Notes: generated from the sequence alone by a model not told the origin. Shown: positions 9,496 to 21,542, counted from the stretch's first letter. The stretch is 64,000 bases of DNA from Corynebacterium sp. NML130628 (GCF_001875665.1 NZ_MLAL01000016.1:310001-374000); one strand, 5' to 3'. Made by a program: numbers and translations.

Positions 9496-10773
9496 TTGGG
9501 TTCCATGAATGCTCCTCAGGACATCGTTGGACGTAATTCTCGGCTTGATTCAGTCGAAGATGCAGTAGCAGCTATAGCGCGTGGTGAAGCTGTCGTTGTT
9601 GTAGACAACGAGAATCGGGAAAACGAAGGGGACCTGATCTTCGCCGCCGAGTTCGCTACCCCAGAGCTTGTCGCTTTTATGGTGCGATACACCTCTGGCT
9701 ATATTTGCGTACCGCTCGAAGACGAGCGAGCGGATGAGCTCCAATTGCCACCGATGGTCGCGCATAATGAGGACGCCCGCGGCACCGCGTACACGGTGAC
9801 TGTCGATGCCGCGACAGGGACGACTGGAATTTCAGCGACGTCCAGGGCAGAGACCATTCGGCGTCTCGTTGATACGAACTTCGGGCCACACGACTTCACA
9901 CGTCCGGGACATATCGTGCCGTTGCGCGCTCGTCGGGGAGGCGTGCTCTCGCGCGATGGCCATACAGAAGCCGCTGTTGATCTCGCCCGGATGGCAGGAC
10001 TCGCCCCGTGCGGTGTCCTGTGCGAGATCGTGTCCGAAGAGGACCCGACAGATATGGCACGATTCGACGAACTGCGCAAGTTCAGCGATGAGCATGGTCT
10101 GAAGATGATTTCCATTGAGCAGCTCATTGCCTATCGACGCCGTCATGAGATGACCGTTGAACGAACTGTTGAAACCACGCTGCCTACTGAGTTCGGAACA
10201 TTTACTGCATACGGTTACCGCAACCGAATAGACGGTTCAGAGCACATCGCGTTAGTCGTTGGCGACGTTGCTCAAAGTGATGATGCGCTGGTGCGAGTTC
10301 ATTCTGAATGCCTGACCGGCGATGCTTTTGCGTCGAAGCGATGCGACTGTGGTCCGCAGCTTCATGAGTCCATGCGCCGGATTCAGGAAAAGGGGTGTGG
10401 CGTCATCGTGTACGTTCGTGGACACGAGGGGCGCGGTATCGGACTTCTTGCAAAGCTCGAGGCCTATCGTCTGCAGGATGAGGGGTTGGACACTGTTGAC
10501 GCTAATCTCGAACAAGGCTTGCCAATCGACGCCCGTGAGTACTCAGTGGCCGGACAAGTGTTAAAAGACCTTGGTATCATTTCGTTTACACTGTTATCCA
10601 ACAATCCGGAAAAGGTGGAAGCGCTCAGTGGTTTTGGTCCGATCGTGAAGGAGCGGGCTCGAATCGAAATTGTGCCTACCCACGAAAATATCCGGTACTT
10701 ACGAACCAAGCAGTCACGCATGGGGCATGATCTCCCCTTGGCTGCATCTTGGACAGAGCAGGAGGAGAAGTAG
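9496..10773 (+). CDS. ribBA: 3,4-dihydroxy-2-butanone-4-phosphate synthase / GTP cyclohydrolase II
   Basis: This bifunctional enzyme supplies both riboflavin precursors, from ribulose 5-phosphate and from GTP. The protein has 425 residues. The N-terminal RibB domain shows [14 protein letters not shown] (about 36-49) and [13 protein letters not shown]. The C-terminal RibA domain shows the zinc site [18 protein letters not shown] and [10 protein letters not shown] (about 310). The TTG start at 9496 is 8 nt after GGTGAGG. An in-frame ATG at 9505 is too far from that site, so TTG is preferred. Confidence 0.95.
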   Translation: MGSMNAPQDIVGRNSRLDSVEDAVAAIARGEAVVVVDNENRENEGDLIFAAEFATPELVAFMVRYTSGYICVPLEDERADELQLPPMVAHNEDARGTAYTVTVDAATGTTGISATSRAETIRRLVDTNFGPHDFTRPGHIVPLRARRGGVLSRDGHTEAAVDLARMAGLAPCGVLCEIVSEEDPTDMARFDELRKFSDEHGLKMISIEQLIAYRRRHEMTVERTVETTLPTEFGTFTAYGYRNRIDGSEHIALVVGDVAQSDDALVRVHSECLTGDAFASKRCDCGPQLHESMRRIQEKGCGVIVYVRGHEGRGIGLLAKLEAYRLQDEGLDTVDANLEQGLPIDAREYSVAGQVLKDLGIISFTLLSNNPEKVEALSGFGPIVKERARIEIVPTHENIRYLRTKQSRMGHDLPLAASWTEQEEK

Positions 10774-11262
10774 ATGGCCACTGGCGGTGCCCCCGATACC
10801 CAAACACTGAATGGCGAGGGGTACACAATCGCCATCGTTTCGACACGATGGAACGAGAAGATTGTGGAACCTCTTCGAGATCGTGCCACCACGACTGCTC
10901 GTGAAATGGGCGCCAAGTACGCCGAATACACCGTCGCGGGCGCGCTTGAACTACCTGTTGTAGTCCAAGCATGCGCACAGCGTTATGACGCTGTCGTGGC
11001 CCTCGGATGTGTCATCCGCGGAGAAACCGCGCACTTTGAGTACGTCTGTGACTCGGTGACAGCAGGACTTACCCGCATCGCGCTTGACGAGTCGACGCCC
11101 GTCGGAAACGGTGTGCTTACCGTGGAAGAGGAAGACCAGGCGTACGAGCGCGCCGGGGGCGAGGACGCTAAGGAAGACAAGGGCGCGGAAGCTGTACAAG
11201 CCGCCATTGGCGCGCTGATCGAGCTTGAGAAAGTTCGGGCATTCCCGAAGAAGCATTCATAA
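10774..11262 (+). CDS. ribH: 6,7-dimethyl-8-ribityllumazine synthase
   Basis: It condenses the RibA/RibD product with dihydroxybutanone phosphate to lumazine, the substrate of RibE. The 162-residue protein shows the family pattern IVSTRWNEKIVEPL near the N-terminus, GALELPVV (substrate pocket, about 54-61), and VIRGETAHFEYV with the catalytic histidine (about 86). ATG follows a strong GGAGGAGAAG. It is the last gene of the rib cluster. Confidence 0.96.
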   Translation: MATGGAPDTQTLNGEGYTIAIVSTRWNEKIVEPLRDRATTTAREMGAKYAEYTVAGALELPVVVQACAQRYDAVVALGCVIRGETAHFEYVCDSVTAGLTRIALDESTPVGNGVLTVEEEDQAYERAGGEDAKEDKGAEAVQAAIGALIELEKVRAFPKKHS

Positions 11263-11307
11263 CCGAAAGACGTAGCGTGGGCTACGACAGGCGAGGAGAA
11301 AAGAGTA

Positions 11308-11841
11308 GTGAGCGAAGAACAGTCGGTTGCGCGCAAGATTGATGAAGCGGAGCTTGCATACCTCAACGCACTCGACCCGCACGCGTCGATTTCGACAAAA
11401 CCGTGGGAGCTGACGATAAGGTCTCCCTTCCTGAAGAAGGTTGCAGCCGTGTGCATATTGATCGTCATGGCGGTGCACATTTTCATGGCAGCAGTCGTCG
11501 ACGTCGAATTTTCGGGTCTGACTATCACGTGGTTGGACAAGTTCGCATTCGTTGGCGTGGGAATCATTCTTTCAATTCTGACCTGGTTGGTGTTGACCCG
11601 CCCCTGCGTTCAAGTCAACGAAGACGGCGTCGAGGTGGCCAACATTATTGGAACGCGCTTTTACCCGTGGCTCGTGATTTATGGGCTCTCGTTTCCAAAG
11701 GGCGCCCGTATGGCTCGACTGGAGCTCCCGGAATTCGAATATGTCCCACTGTGGGCGATTCAGGCCGCAGATAAGGAACTGGCGTTACAGGCAGTAGCGG
11801 ACTTCCGTGAATTGGAAGCAAAATACATGCCGACGGAGTAG
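11308..11841 (+). CDS. PH-domain (bacterial type) membrane protein of unknown function
   Basis: The 177-residue protein has two hydrophobic segments (about residues 43-62 and 70-92), then a soluble C-terminal domain starting LTRPCVQVNEDGVEVANIIG. That domain has the layout of the small bacterial PH-like domain found in actinobacterial membrane proteins next to the ribH gene. The function is unknown. GTG 11308 has GGCGAGGAGAAAAG upstream. It lies 45 nt after ribH and 15 nt before uvrC, in the same direction. Confidence 0.75.
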   Translation: MSEEQSVARKIDEAELAYLNALDPHASISTKPWELTIRSPFLKKVAAVCILIVMAVHIFMAAVVDVEFSGLTITWLDKFAFVGVGIILSILTWLVLTRPCVQVNEDGVEVANIIGTRFYPWLVIYGLSFPKGARMARLELPEFEYVPLWAIQAADKELALQAVADFRELEAKYMPTE

Positions 11842-11856
11842 GAAGCGTTAAGCGTT

Positions 11857-13932
11857 TTGGCTGATCCCACCTCCTATCGCCCGGCGCCGGGAACAATCCC
11901 AAACGAGCCCGGCGTCTACAAGTTTCGTGATCCTCACGGGCGAGTTGTATACGTTGGTAAGGCGAAGAATCTCCGTGCTCGCTTAGGCAATTATTTTCAA
12001 CCTCCAGCGCAGCTGCACCCTCGAACTAGGCAAATGGTGTTCACTGCAAGCTCTGTTGAGTGGACCGTCGTGGCTAGCGAAGTTGAAGCGCTGCAACTTG
12101 AGTACACATGGATTAAAAAATTTGATCCATGGTTCAACGTGATGTATCGGGACGACAAAACGTATCCCATGCTGGCGGTGAGCGTAAGAGAACGCTATCC
12201 CCGGGCGTTTTTCTACCGGGGACCCAAAAGGAAAGGGGTACGGTACTTCGGCCCATTTTCGCATGCTTGGGCGGTACGCGAAACGCTTGATCTATTAACG
12301 CGCGTGTTTCCAATTCGCACCTGTTCGAATGGTGTCTTCAACCGCCATGAGTCACTCGGTCGTCCGTGTCTCTTAGGCTACATCGACAAGTGTTCTGCGC
12401 CATGCGTGCAGCGGGTAAATCAAGAGGATTATGACGATATTGTTGCTGGCTTCCTCGCGTTTATGGGTGGCCGGACCGAGCATGTCGTGAGGTCGCTCAA
12501 GCACCAGATGGCGAGCGCAGCGGAGCAGCTGGAGTTCGAGAAAGCCGCCCGTCTTCGAGACGACCTCGGTGCGCTTGACAAAGTGATGGAGCGCCAGACC
12601 GTAGTACTCAGCAGCGATACGGACGCCGACATCATTGCAATTGACAGTGATGAACTCGAAGCAGCCGTGCAGATATTTAACGTACGCAGTGGACGTATTC
12701 GTGCACAGCGAGGGTGGGTCGTCGAAAAGACAGGTGACGAGCCAGGCAGCTTGGACAGGCTAGCGGAAGGGGAGAAGGACCCGGCAATTCCTACGCTAAT
12801 GCAGGACTTTCTCGTGCAGTACTACTCTGATGCCGTCGAACGCGCTGCGCAGGAAAGGAAGGAAGACCTCAAGATCTCGGAGGAGTTTCGTCGAAGGGGC
12901 GTCGATAAACAATCACACCAAGAAGCTGCGCCGAACATCCCTGTTCCCCGGGAGATCCTTGTCGCGGAGCTGCCAGAAGAGATGGGGGACGTGTCCGAGC
13001 TCCTGTCGCAGCTGCGAGGAGCGCAAGTCGATATCCGAGTTCCAAAGCGAGGAGATAAAGCCGCGTTGATGGAGACGGTGCATCGAAATGCGGCGGAGGC
13101 GCTTCACCAACACAAGTTGAAACGCGTCGGAGACCTGACTGCTCGGTCTCAGGCACTGCAGGATATTCAATCGGCGCTGGGAATGGATGAAGCACCACTG
13201 CGAATTGAATGCACTGACATTTCGCATATTCAGGGCACGGACGTTGTGGCGTCCCTAGTCGTATTTGAAGACGGACTTCCCAAAAAGAATGACTACAGGC
13301 GATACCAGATAAAGGAAGCTGCCGGAGACGGGCGCGCCGACGACGTCGGATCCATCGCAGAAGTAACGCGTCGCAGGTTCAAGCGTTATCACGAGGACAA
13401 ACTGGCTAATCCCGATGAAGAGGCAGCCAAAATGATGTTCGCGGAGGAAGCGAGCGAGGTCGCCTCAACTGGTAATCAGCGATTTGCGTATCCACCCCAA
13501 CTATTCATCGTCGATGGCGGAAAACCACAGGTAAATGCCGCTCAAGCGGTTTTCGATGAGCTTGGCATCGTCGATGTCCAGCTCATCGGGCTGGCGAAAC
13601 GTCTGGAAGAAATTTGGATCGCCGACGACGATGAACCAATCATCTTGCCGAGAAACTCTGATGGCATGTACTTGTTGCAGCAGATCCGTGACGAGGCGCA
13701 CCGCTTTGCGATTTCCTACCACAGGCAGCAGCGATCAAAGCGAATGCGGGCGTCTGTTCTCGACAATATTCCGGGCCTTGGTCCCACACGTCGAACGGAA
13801 CTGGTGAAGCACTTTGGTAGTGTCAAACAGATTCGTAAAGCCTCTATTGACCAGTTGCAGGAGGTCGCAGGGGTTGGGCCGAAGCTGGCAGAGACAATTT
13901 TTGAGCACCTACACAAAGATGACGAAGGCTAG
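11857..13932 (+). CDS. uvrC: Excinuclease ABC subunit C
   Basis: UvrC makes both incisions in nucleotide excision repair. The 691-residue protein has all expected parts. The N-terminal GIY-YIG nuclease spans about residues 17-95 ([20 protein letters not shown]). A UVR domain that binds UvrB lies at about 210-245 ([18 protein letters not shown]). An RNase H-like 5' nuclease begins at [19 protein letters not shown], and tandem helix-hairpin-helix motifs end the protein ([31 protein letters not shown]). The start is TTG 11857 with only a weak ribosome-binding site, so the exact start is less sure than the gene. Confidence 0.97.
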   Translation: MADPTSYRPAPGTIPNEPGVYKFRDPHGRVVYVGKAKNLRARLGNYFQPPAQLHPRTRQMVFTASSVEWTVVASEVEALQLEYTWIKKFDPWFNVMYRDDKTYPMLAVSVRERYPRAFFYRGPKRKGVRYFGPFSHAWAVRETLDLLTRVFPIRTCSNGVFNRHESLGRPCLLGYIDKCSAPCVQRVNQEDYDDIVAGFLAFMGGRTEHVVRSLKHQMASAAEQLEFEKAARLRDDLGALDKVMERQTVVLSSDTDADIIAIDSDELEAAVQIFNVRSGRIRAQRGWVVEKTGDEPGSLDRLAEGEKDPAIPTLMQDFLVQYYSDAVERAAQERKEDLKISEEFRRRGVDKQSHQEAAPNIPVPREILVAELPEEMGDVSELLSQLRGAQVDIRVPKRGDKAALMETVHRNAAEALHQHKLKRVGDLTARSQALQDIQSALGMDEAPLRIECTDISHIQGTDVVASLVVFEDGLPKKNDYRRYQIKEAAGDGRADDVGSIAEVTRRRFKRYHEDKLANPDEEAAKMMFAEEASEVASTGNQRFAYPPQLFIVDGGKPQVNAAQAVFDELGIVDVQLIGLAKRLEEIWIADDDEPIILPRNSDGMYLLQQIRDEAHRFAISYHRQQRSKRMRASVLDNIPGLGPTRRTELVKHFGSVKQIRKASIDQLQEVAGVGPKLAETIFEHLHKDDEG

Positions 13933-13933
13933 C

Positions 13934-13939
13934 TAGTAT
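13934..13939 (+). promoter_or_regulatory. -10 element for leaderless rapZ mRNA
   Basis: TAGTAT ends 6 nt before the rapZ ATG at 13946, with no Shine-Dalgarno sequence in between. Confidence 0.45.
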
Positions 13940-13945
13940 GGGCCT

Positions 13946-14836
13946 ATGACTTCGCCTTTATTACCTGCTTCTGCATCTCGTCGCCCCGTGATTATCACCG
14001 GGCTTTCTGGTGGTGGCTTGTCAACTGCCGCGAAAGTATTCGAAGACAAAGGGTACTTTGTTTCGCAGAATTTGCCACCTCAGCTCATTCTCGATCTCGT
14101 GGAGATGTCTACGGCGGAGGACTCGCCGGTTGATCACCTCGCAGTAGTGACAGACGTGCGCGCCAGAATGTTTAACGGTTCGCTCTTGGAGACCATCGAA
14201 GCGATTAAAGCGAAGGGCCTTTCGCCGTTTATCTTGTTCCTAGACGCGCGCGACGAAGTCCTCATCCGCCGTTTTGATAGCGTGCGACGCACACACCCGC
14301 TGCAGGGTAATGACACCCTGAAAGACGGAATCGAGCGCGAACGCAAGGAGCTCAGTCCTATCCGGGAACGTGCCGACTTAATTATTGATACGACGCACCT
14401 CTCCGTCCACGACCTTCGGCGCTCAATTGAGGCCTCCGTGGGAGACCTTTCAGCGCCAAAGCAGCACGTCACCGTGGAATCCTTTGGATTCAAACACGGT
14501 ACGCCACGAGATGCAGACTTGGTGCTCGATGTTCGATTCTTGCCGAACCCGTTCTGGATCCCCGAGCTACGCGAATTTCGAGGCGTCGATACGCCAGTGT
14601 CGGACTATGTGCTGTCACAGCCCGGCGCGAAGGCCTTCGTCGATAATTTCCTGATATTGCTGAAGGACATGCTCAAGGGGTACCGACACGAGGGCAAGGA
14701 TTTCATCACAGTTGGGATTGGCTGTACCGGTGGACACCACAGGTCCGTAGCTATATCGGAGGAGATCGTCCGACGCCTCCGGGAGTCAGATGATGTAGAT
14801 GTGAACATTTTGCACCGAGACCTAGAACGCGACTAG
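13946..14836 (+). CDS. rapZ: RapZ/YvcJ-family nucleotide-binding protein
   Basis: Members of this family act as RNase adaptors (E. coli RapZ) or nucleotide-binding proteins of unknown role (Bacillus YvcJ). The 296-residue protein has an N-terminal P-loop-like segment, [13 protein letters not shown], where the usual Walker A lysine is replaced by leucine. The C-terminal domain keeps [27 protein letters not shown] and the conserved [12 protein letters not shown]. rapZ-yvcK-whiA is a conserved gene trio in Gram-positive bacteria. A -10 hexamer 6 nt upstream suggests a leaderless transcript. Confidence 0.9.
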   Translation: MTSPLLPASASRRPVIITGLSGGGLSTAAKVFEDKGYFVSQNLPPQLILDLVEMSTAEDSPVDHLAVVTDVRARMFNGSLLETIEAIKAKGLSPFILFLDARDEVLIRRFDSVRRTHPLQGNDTLKDGIERERKELSPIRERADLIIDTTHLSVHDLRRSIEASVGDLSAPKQHVTVESFGFKHGTPRDADLVLDVRFLPNPFWIPELREFRGVDTPVSDYVLSQPGAKAFVDNFLILLKDMLKGYRHEGKDFITVGIGCTGGHHRSVAISEEIVRRLRESDDVDVNILHRDLERD

Positions 14837-14873
14837 CTGCTCCTTATCGTTGGAAAGAAGCACTGAACATATT

Positions 14874-15842
14874 ATGGGACCTGCTTTTACATGCCTTGGG
14901 GGAGGCCACGGCTTATATCAAACCCTGTTGGCGGCGCGAGCGGCTAAGGCTCAGGCTATCCACGCCGTCGTTACAGTTGCTGACGACGGGGGATCGTCTG
15001 GTCGGCTCCGCCGGGAAATGGAGATCATTCCACCAGGTGACCTACGGATGGCTTTGTCTGCACTGACTGCAACCGACGATGACGGCGTACTGTGGCGCGA
15101 AACGCTTCAGCACCGCTTCGGCGGCAATGGTGCGATGGCGGGGCACGCTGTCGGCAATCTGCTGTTAGCCGGGCTGAGCGAAGAACTCGGTGATATGCAG
15201 CAGGCTCTAGACATCATTAGCTCGTGGACGCGTGCGGATGGTCGGGTAGTGCCGATGAGCCCAATGCCCCTCGATATTGAGGCGGATGTTGCTGGGCTTG
15301 ACGATGATCCCCGTGTGTTGCGCTCTGTGCGTGGCCAGGTAGCTGTTGCCACGACACCGGGCACCGTAAGGCGTGTACGCCTCCTCCCGCACAATCCGCC
15401 GGCTACCGAGGAAGCGGTGCGTGCAATTATGGATGCGGATGTGGTGACGATTGGCCCAGGATCGTGGTTCTCCTCGGTAATTCCGCACCTGCTCGTACCG
15501 GACATCGTCCGTGCGTTGAATGAAACGTCAGCGCTCGTCGTGGTGGTTTTGAACCTTTCGCCTGAGGCAGGGGAGACCCCTGGTTTTAGTACGGAACGAC
15601 ATATTCACGTGTTCGAGCAGCATGCTCCAAACTTGCACGTGGACGTGTTCTTGGCCGATAACTCAATCAGTCCGACAGAGGGCGAACGAGTTCACCTCGC
15701 GCGAGCTGCTGGGCGCGTCGGCGGAACGGTACTGTTTCGTGACATCCATGAAATCGACGATCAGCGCAGAAGCACGAACAGACATGACCCAAAGAAGCTC
15801 GCCCACGAACTGCTCGCCCTTGCCCATGAGTTTCACGCGTAA
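14874..15842 (+). CDS. YvcK/CofD-like protein (gluconeogenesis factor family)
   Basis: The 322-residue protein starts with the nucleotide-sugar-binding GGGHGLYQTLLAA and has the family motifs TVADDGGSSGRLR, PPGDLRMAL and GPGSWFSSVIPHLL. In Bacillus and mycobacteria YvcK/CuvA binds UDP-GlcNAc and links carbon metabolism to cell-wall synthesis; the same role here is inference. I start at ATG 14874; a longer in-frame TTG at 14850 lacks a good upstream site. It lies between rapZ and whiA. Confidence 0.88.
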   Translation: MGPAFTCLGGGHGLYQTLLAARAAKAQAIHAVVTVADDGGSSGRLRREMEIIPPGDLRMALSALTATDDDGVLWRETLQHRFGGNGAMAGHAVGNLLLAGLSEELGDMQQALDIISSWTRADGRVVPMSPMPLDIEADVAGLDDDPRVLRSVRGQVAVATTPGTVRRVRLLPHNPPATEEAVRAIMDADVVTIGPGSWFSSVIPHLLVPDIVRALNETSALVVVVLNLSPEAGETPGFSTERHIHVFEQHAPNLHVDVFLADNSISPTEGERVHLARAAGRVGGTVLFRDIHEIDDQRRSTNRHDPKKLAHELLALAHEFHA

Positions 15843-15889
15843 CGTGCGCTACACTAATTCACCGATGTTTTTGTAGAAAGGATCCCTCG

Positions 15890-16864
15890 GTGTCGCTGAC
15901 AGCCAAAACGAAAGACGAGCTGCTTCGAATTCCGCTTGGAGCAAAGTCCGTCGTAGCCGCCGAGGCTTCCGCGTTAGTTCGCTTCGCAGGCAAGCTTGAT
16001 GCGAGTGTTCACGGACTCACGATGACAGCGGATTTCGCAGAAGAAGCAGTAGCCCGCCGGTTGATGCTCATCCTAGAGACACTCTTTATGTGTTCACCAA
16101 CATTCACCGTGGTATCACCTGGGTCAGCGACGAAAGAGACGAAATACGAGGTACGACTGGATTCGGGTGTCGAAGCGGTCTATCGCCGCCTCAACCTTCG
16201 GACGCAATCAGGGCATCTCGTTGTCGGAATGCCTCCGCAGATTGTTTCGGGAGAAGTTTCTGAAGTAGAGGCAGCATGGAGGGGTGCGTTCCTTGCACGC
16301 GGGACATTGACGGAGCCGGGGCGCACTGCAGCTTTGGAAGTCGAGTGTCCGTGTGAGGAAGCAGGGCTCGCCTTGGTAGGGCTCGCCCGTCGACTCGGAT
16401 GTCAGATCAGACTGCGTGAGTCTCGGGGGGTAGAGCGGGTGCATGTGCGTGATGCAGAGACGATTGGTGTGCTTCTTAGCAGAATGGGTGCTCCACTTGC
16501 CCGTTTGGAATGGGATGCAAAACTTCAAGAGAAGCAGGCACAGATGCGCGGTGGACAGCGCCTTGCCACGTTTGACGACGCCAACACCCGTCGAAGCGTA
16601 CATGCCGCTACGGTTGCTGCACAACGCGTGGAACGTGCTATGGAGGTCCTCGGTGACGATGTTCCTGAGCACCTTGCGGAGGCCGGCTACCTACGAGTTG
16701 AGCACCGTCAGGCATCGCTGGAGGAGTTAGGGCGTCTGGCTGATCCGCAAATGACTAAGGATGCAGTGGCCGGACGTATTCGTCGGCTGCTCTCACTTGC
16801 AGATAAACGAGCTGCTGAGCTCGGCATTCCGGATACACGTGGAAAGACTCCGAAGACTAGTTAG
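15890..16864 (+). CDS. whiA: WhiA-type DNA-binding protein
   Basis: WhiA family proteins combine an inactive LAGLIDADG homing-endonuclease fold with a C-terminal helix-turn-helix. They act as developmental or cell-division regulators in actinobacteria. The 324-residue protein shows the N-terminal fold (AKTKDELLRIPLG; AAWRGAFLARGTLTEPGR) and a C-terminal domain with EHLAEAGYLRVEHRQASLEE and a terminal SVAGRIRRL-like helix (DAVAGRIRRLLSLADKRA). GTG 15890 follows AGAAAGGATCC. A TACACT hexamer at 15850-15855 could be its own promoter. A hairpin follows the stop. Confidence 0.92.
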   Translation: MSLTAKTKDELLRIPLGAKSVVAAEASALVRFAGKLDASVHGLTMTADFAEEAVARRLMLILETLFMCSPTFTVVSPGSATKETKYEVRLDSGVEAVYRRLNLRTQSGHLVVGMPPQIVSGEVSEVEAAWRGAFLARGTLTEPGRTAALEVECPCEEAGLALVGLARRLGCQIRLRESRGVERVHVRDAETIGVLLSRMGAPLARLEWDAKLQEKQAQMRGGQRLATFDDANTRRSVHAATVAAQRVERAMEVLGDDVPEHLAEAGYLRVEHRQASLEELGRLADPQMTKDAVAGRIRRLLSLADKRAAELGIPDTRGKTPKTS

Positions 16865-18259
<1,395 letters not shown>

Positions 18260-18266
18260 GACCTAG

Positions 18267-18310
18267 AATGGCCCGGGTGTGTAGCACGCACACTTCGGGC
18301 CATTTCTTTC
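18267..18310 (+). terminator. Intrinsic terminator after gapA
   Basis: A long hairpin pairs ATGGCCCG with CGGGCCAT and GTGTGT with GCACAC around a short AGCAC loop, and ends in TTTCTTTC. It may reduce read-through from gapA to pgk rather than block it. Confidence 0.75.
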
Positions 18311-18366
18311 GCTAATGCTTGAATAAAAATTACAGCAAACAACCGAAATAACAGAGGAGAGTTCCT

Positions 18367-19584
18367 ATGGCAATGAAAACGCTACAACAGCTTCTGGACG
18401 AAGGCGTTGAGGATCGTCATGTCCTGGTCCGTTCCGACTTCAACGTTCCACTTGATGAAGATGGCAACATTACCGATGCCGGGCGTATCGACGCATCGCT
18501 GCCAACTTTGAAAGCGCTTTTGGAAGGTGGAGCAAAAGTCATTGTCATGGCTCACCTCGGCCGTCCAAAGGGAGAGGTGAACCCAAAGTTCTCCCTGAAG
18601 CCTGTCGCTGAAGCGCTGAGCGAGCGCCTTGGTCAATTCGTAGCGCTTGCCGGCGATGTTTCCGGCGAGGACGCACATGAGCGTGCTAACGGAATTACCG
18701 GTGGCGAAATCCTGCTGCTCGAGAATGTTCGTTTCGATCCACGCGAAACTTCGAAGGACGAAGCTGAGCGCGCGGAGTTTGCTGCCGAGCTGGTCGCTCT
18801 GGCTGCAGACAACGGAGCGTTTGTTTCCGACGGATTTGGTGTTGTCCACCGTGCACAGACTTCCGTTTACGACGTTGCTAAGAAGCTTCCGGCCTACGCA
18901 GGTTACCTCGTTGAAAAGGAAGTCAAGACCCTGAGCAAGGTCAAGGACGCGCCGGATCACCCATACGTTGTCGTTCTTGGTGGATCCAAGGTTTCCGACA
19001 AGCTGGGAGTTATTGAGGCGCTCGCTGCAAAGGCGGACAAGGTCATCATCGGTGGTGGCATGTGCTACACCTTCCTCGCTGCGCAGGGCTACAACGTTCA
19101 GGAATCTCTGTTGCAGGAAGACATGATCGACACCTGCAAGGACCTGATTGGCCGCTTTGGCGATAAGCTTCTGCTGCCAGAGGACCTTATTGCAGCTTCC
19201 GAATTTGCAAAGGATGCAGAAAAGCAGACTGTTGCAGCTGACGCCATCCCAGAAGGCTGGATGTCTCTCGACATCGGTCCGAAGACCGCGGCACGGTACG
19301 GCGAGGCTCTGAAGAGCTCGAAGACCGTTTTCTGGAACGGCCCGATGGGCGTCTTCGAATTCCCGGCGTTTGCCGCTGGAACGAAGGCTGTTGCCGAAGC
19401 AATGATCGCTGCTACGAAGGACAATCAATCGTTTACGGTTGTCGGTGGCGGTGACTCTGCGGCATCGGTGCGCATTCTGGGTCTCGATGAGGACGGTTTC
19501 TCGCACATCTCGACGGGTGGCGGCGCTTCCCTCGAATTGATCGAAGGTAAAGAACTGCCAGGCGTCGCTGTTCTTGCCAAGTAG
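18367..19584 (+). CDS. pgk: Phosphoglycerate kinase
   Basis: It makes ATP from 1,3-bisphosphoglycerate in glycolysis. The 405-residue protein shows the substrate-binding RSDFNVPL (about 22-29), [18 protein letters not shown], and the nucleotide-binding GGGDSAASV near the C-terminus. ATG 18367 follows GAGGAGAG; a second in-frame ATG is two codons on. The gene lies between gapA and tpiA, the usual actinobacterial order, and tpiA starts 24 nt after its stop. Confidence 0.97.
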   Translation: MAMKTLQQLLDEGVEDRHVLVRSDFNVPLDEDGNITDAGRIDASLPTLKALLEGGAKVIVMAHLGRPKGEVNPKFSLKPVAEALSERLGQFVALAGDVSGEDAHERANGITGGEILLLENVRFDPRETSKDEAERAEFAAELVALAADNGAFVSDGFGVVHRAQTSVYDVAKKLPAYAGYLVEKEVKTLSKVKDAPDHPYVVVLGGSKVSDKLGVIEALAAKADKVIIGGGMCYTFLAAQGYNVQESLLQEDMIDTCKDLIGRFGDKLLLPEDLIAASEFAKDAEKQTVAADAIPEGWMSLDIGPKTAARYGEALKSSKTVFWNGPMGVFEFPAFAAGTKAVAEAMIAATKDNQSFTVVGGGDSAASVRILGLDEDGFSHISTGGGASLELIEGKELPGVAVLAK

Positions 19585-19608
19585 TCGCTTTTACAAAGGA
19601 GTATGAAG

Positions 19609-20391
19609 ATGTCTCGTAAACCGCTTATTGCCGGTAACTGGAAGATGAACCATGACCACCTTGAGGCAATCGCCTCAGCACAGAAGCTGGCGTTTGCTTT
19701 CCCTAAGGATGGCTATGAGTTCGTCGACGTCGCACTGACCGTGCCGTTTACTGATCTCCGTTCCATTCAGACCCTCGTTGAGGGCGATAAGTTGCAGATT
19801 ACATACGGTGCACAGGACGTATCGGCACATGACGCTGGCGCTTACACCGGCGAGGTCTCGGCCTCCATGTTGGAGAAGCTTGGCTGCACATGGGTAGTAG
19901 TTGGCCATTCTGAACGCCGCGAATACCACGGTGAAGACGATGAGCTGGTCTCCCGTAAGGCGAAGAAGGCTCTTGACCACAACATGAGCCCAATTGTTTG
20001 CGTTGGTGAGCCTCTCAGCATTCGCGAAGAAGGCACCCACGTGGAGTATGTCGTCGAGCAGACGAAGAAGTCCCTTGACGGGCTTGGCAGCGATGAACTC
20101 GCGAAGACCGTTATCGCCTACGAGCCTGTATGGGCCATCGGTACGGGCAAGGTTGCGTCGGCGGCTGACGCACAAGAGGTATGCCAGGCTATTCGTGGCC
20201 TTATTCGCGATTTGGCAGGTGACGACGTCGCTGAAGGCATCCGTATTCTGTACGGCGGATCTGTAAAGACCGAGACCGTCGGGGAGATCATTGCGCAACC
20301 GGACGTTGACGGTGGTCTTGTCGGTGGTGCTTCCCTTGACGGCCAGGACTTTGCTAAGTTGGCTGCTGCCGCAGCACAGGCTGTACAGTAG
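19609..20391 (+). CDS. tpiA: Triosephosphate isomerase
   Basis: It interconverts dihydroxyacetone phosphate and glyceraldehyde 3-phosphate. The 260-residue protein has all catalytic segments: NWKMN (Lys, about 11-15), VVGHSERRE (His, about 100), and [11 protein letters not shown] (Glu, about 170), plus the phosphate loop YGGSVK. I start at ATG 19609, 7 nt after AAAGGAG. The ATG at 19603 is only 1 nt after that site and is less likely. Confidence 0.97.
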   Translation: MSRKPLIAGNWKMNHDHLEAIASAQKLAFAFPKDGYEFVDVALTVPFTDLRSIQTLVEGDKLQITYGAQDVSAHDAGAYTGEVSASMLEKLGCTWVVVGHSERREYHGEDDELVSRKAKKALDHNMSPIVCVGEPLSIREEGTHVEYVVEQTKKSLDGLGSDELAKTVIAYEPVWAIGTGKVASAADAQEVCQAIRGLIRDLAGDDVAEGIRILYGGSVKTETVGEIIAQPDVDGGLVGGASLDGQDFAKLAAAAAQAVQ

Positions 20392-20506
20392 GCAATTCTG
20401 ATTCGGTAGCCCGGACGAGAGCGCGTCGAATAACACCAGTTGACGCAATTCGTGTACTCTGGTCCGGGTTACATCAATGTAGGTTTTATAGTGAGGATTT
20501 ACCACC

Positions 20507-20743
20507 ATGACGTTGGCGCTTGAGATCGTGCTCGTAATCGCGGCGGTCTTGATGACAGTGTTCGTCTTGCTTCACAAAGGCAAGGGGGGCGGGCTTTCGA
20601 GCTTGTTCGGTGGTGGCGTCCAGGCCAACCTGTCTGGGTCCACAATCGTGGAGAAGAACCTGGACCGCTACACGATCGTCATCACTCTGATCTGGATTGT
20701 GTGCATCATTGGTCTGAATCTCATTCAGACGTTCGCAGCTTAA
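20507..20743 (+). CDS. secG: Protein translocase subunit SecG
   Basis: It is a small auxiliary subunit of the SecYEG channel. The 78-residue protein has two membrane segments (about residues 3-20 and 53-73) separated by the typical glycine-rich loop HKGKGGGLSSLFGGG. ATG 20507 follows GTGAGGATTT. A TATAGT hexamer at 20487-20492 is close upstream. Order tpiA-secG is conserved in actinobacteria. A bidirectional terminator follows. Confidence 0.95.
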   Translation: MTLALEIVLVIAAVLMTVFVLLHKGKGGGLSSLFGGGVQANLSGSTIVEKNLDRYTIVITLIWIVCIIGLNLIQTFAA

Positions 20744-20753
20744 GCCGCAGCGA

Positions 20754-20790
20754 AAAGGCCTCCTGGAGCATAAAGCTCGAGGAGGCCTTT
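20754..20790. terminator. Bidirectional terminator between secG and pgl
   Basis: AAAGGCCTCCTGGAGC pairs with GCTCGAGGAGGCCTTT around an ATAAA loop. The A-run and T-run on both sides suit termination of secG (+) and of the pentose-phosphate operon (-). Confidence 0.85.
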
Positions 20791-20813
20791 CGTCACGTAT
20801 TGTTCAATTCAGT

Positions 20814-21542
20814 TTAACGTGGCGCCGCGTCCTCGGTAACCCACAAAATAGTGGTATCCTTGCCGACGGCGCCTGCCGCTGGCCAATCGAGGAAGTCCGC
20901 CCGTTCGGAAACAGCGGTAGCTGCTCCTGCTTTTTCTGCTCCTGACACGAGCAACCAGACGTGCTGTGCCTGTCGCACTGCAGGAAGGGTCAAAGAAATT
21001 CGCTCAGCTGGCGGCTTCGGAGAATCCGTGACCTGGACGACCAAGGCGTCTTTCTCCTTCACAGCAAAAGTGTGAGGGAACAGCGAGTTGATATGTCCTT
21101 CGCCACCCATTCCAAGCAAATGGAGGTCAAACCCTTCTGGCGCCTCGACGTTCAGAAGAGCCGAGTAGCGAGAAACGGCTTCTTCCATTGCTCCACCGTT
21201 CAAACCATACCCAAAAATATTTCCTTCAGGGATTGCTATGTGGTCAAGCAACGCCTTTCGAGCCTGACCTTCGTTGGAATCCTCATGGTCAACAGGGACG
21301 TTGCGTTCGTCGCCGAAGAATACTTTCACCCTGGACCAGTCGATATCAGCGGTTGCCAGCTTCGCAAGGAACCGTATGCCTGCAGTGCCGCCGGTCAGCA
21401 CAATTCGCGCAGTCCCATCACCATTGACACCACCGGTAGGAGAGCTGTGGATCCCTGAAATAAACGCCTGGAACGCTGCAGCGGAGGCGTCGATAAGCTT
21501 GTCCAGGTCTGCAAATGTTTTGGTCGTTAGTGGATTGTTCAT
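20814..21542 (-). CDS. pgl: 6-phosphogluconolactonase
   Basis: It hydrolyses 6-phosphogluconolactone made by Zwf. The 242-residue protein has LTGGTAGIRFLAKL (about 51-64), the loop FFGDERNVPVDHEDSN, and GMGGEGHINSLFP, the family phosphate loop. I start at ATG 21542 (MNNPLTTKTF), 8 nt after AAAGAGG. An upstream ATG at 21563 lies just 4 nt past the opcA stop but lacks a site. It is the last gene of the tkt-tal-zwf-opcA-pgl operon, also called devB. Confidence 0.95.
   Translation of the reverse strand: MNNPLTTKTFADLDKLIDASAAAFQAFISGIHSSPTGGVNGDGTARIVLTGGTAGIRFLAKLATADIDWSRVKVFFGDERNVPVDHEDSNEGQARKALLDHIAIPEGNIFGYGLNGGAMEEAVSRYSALLNVEAPEGFDLHLLGMGGEGHINSLFPHTFAVKEKDALVVQVTDSPKPPAERISLTLPAVRQAQHVWLLVSGAEKAGAATAVSERADFLDWPAAGAVGKDTTILWVTEDAAPR

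Noticed and set aside
9496..11262. FMN riboswitch in the rib cluster
   Set aside because: The rib genes overlap or closely follow each other and rpe, leaving no room for the aptamer, and no RFN-type sequence is visible.
18382..19506. 374-codon open frame opposite pgk
   Set aside because: Antisense shadow of a highly biased gene; the protein has no recognisable domain.
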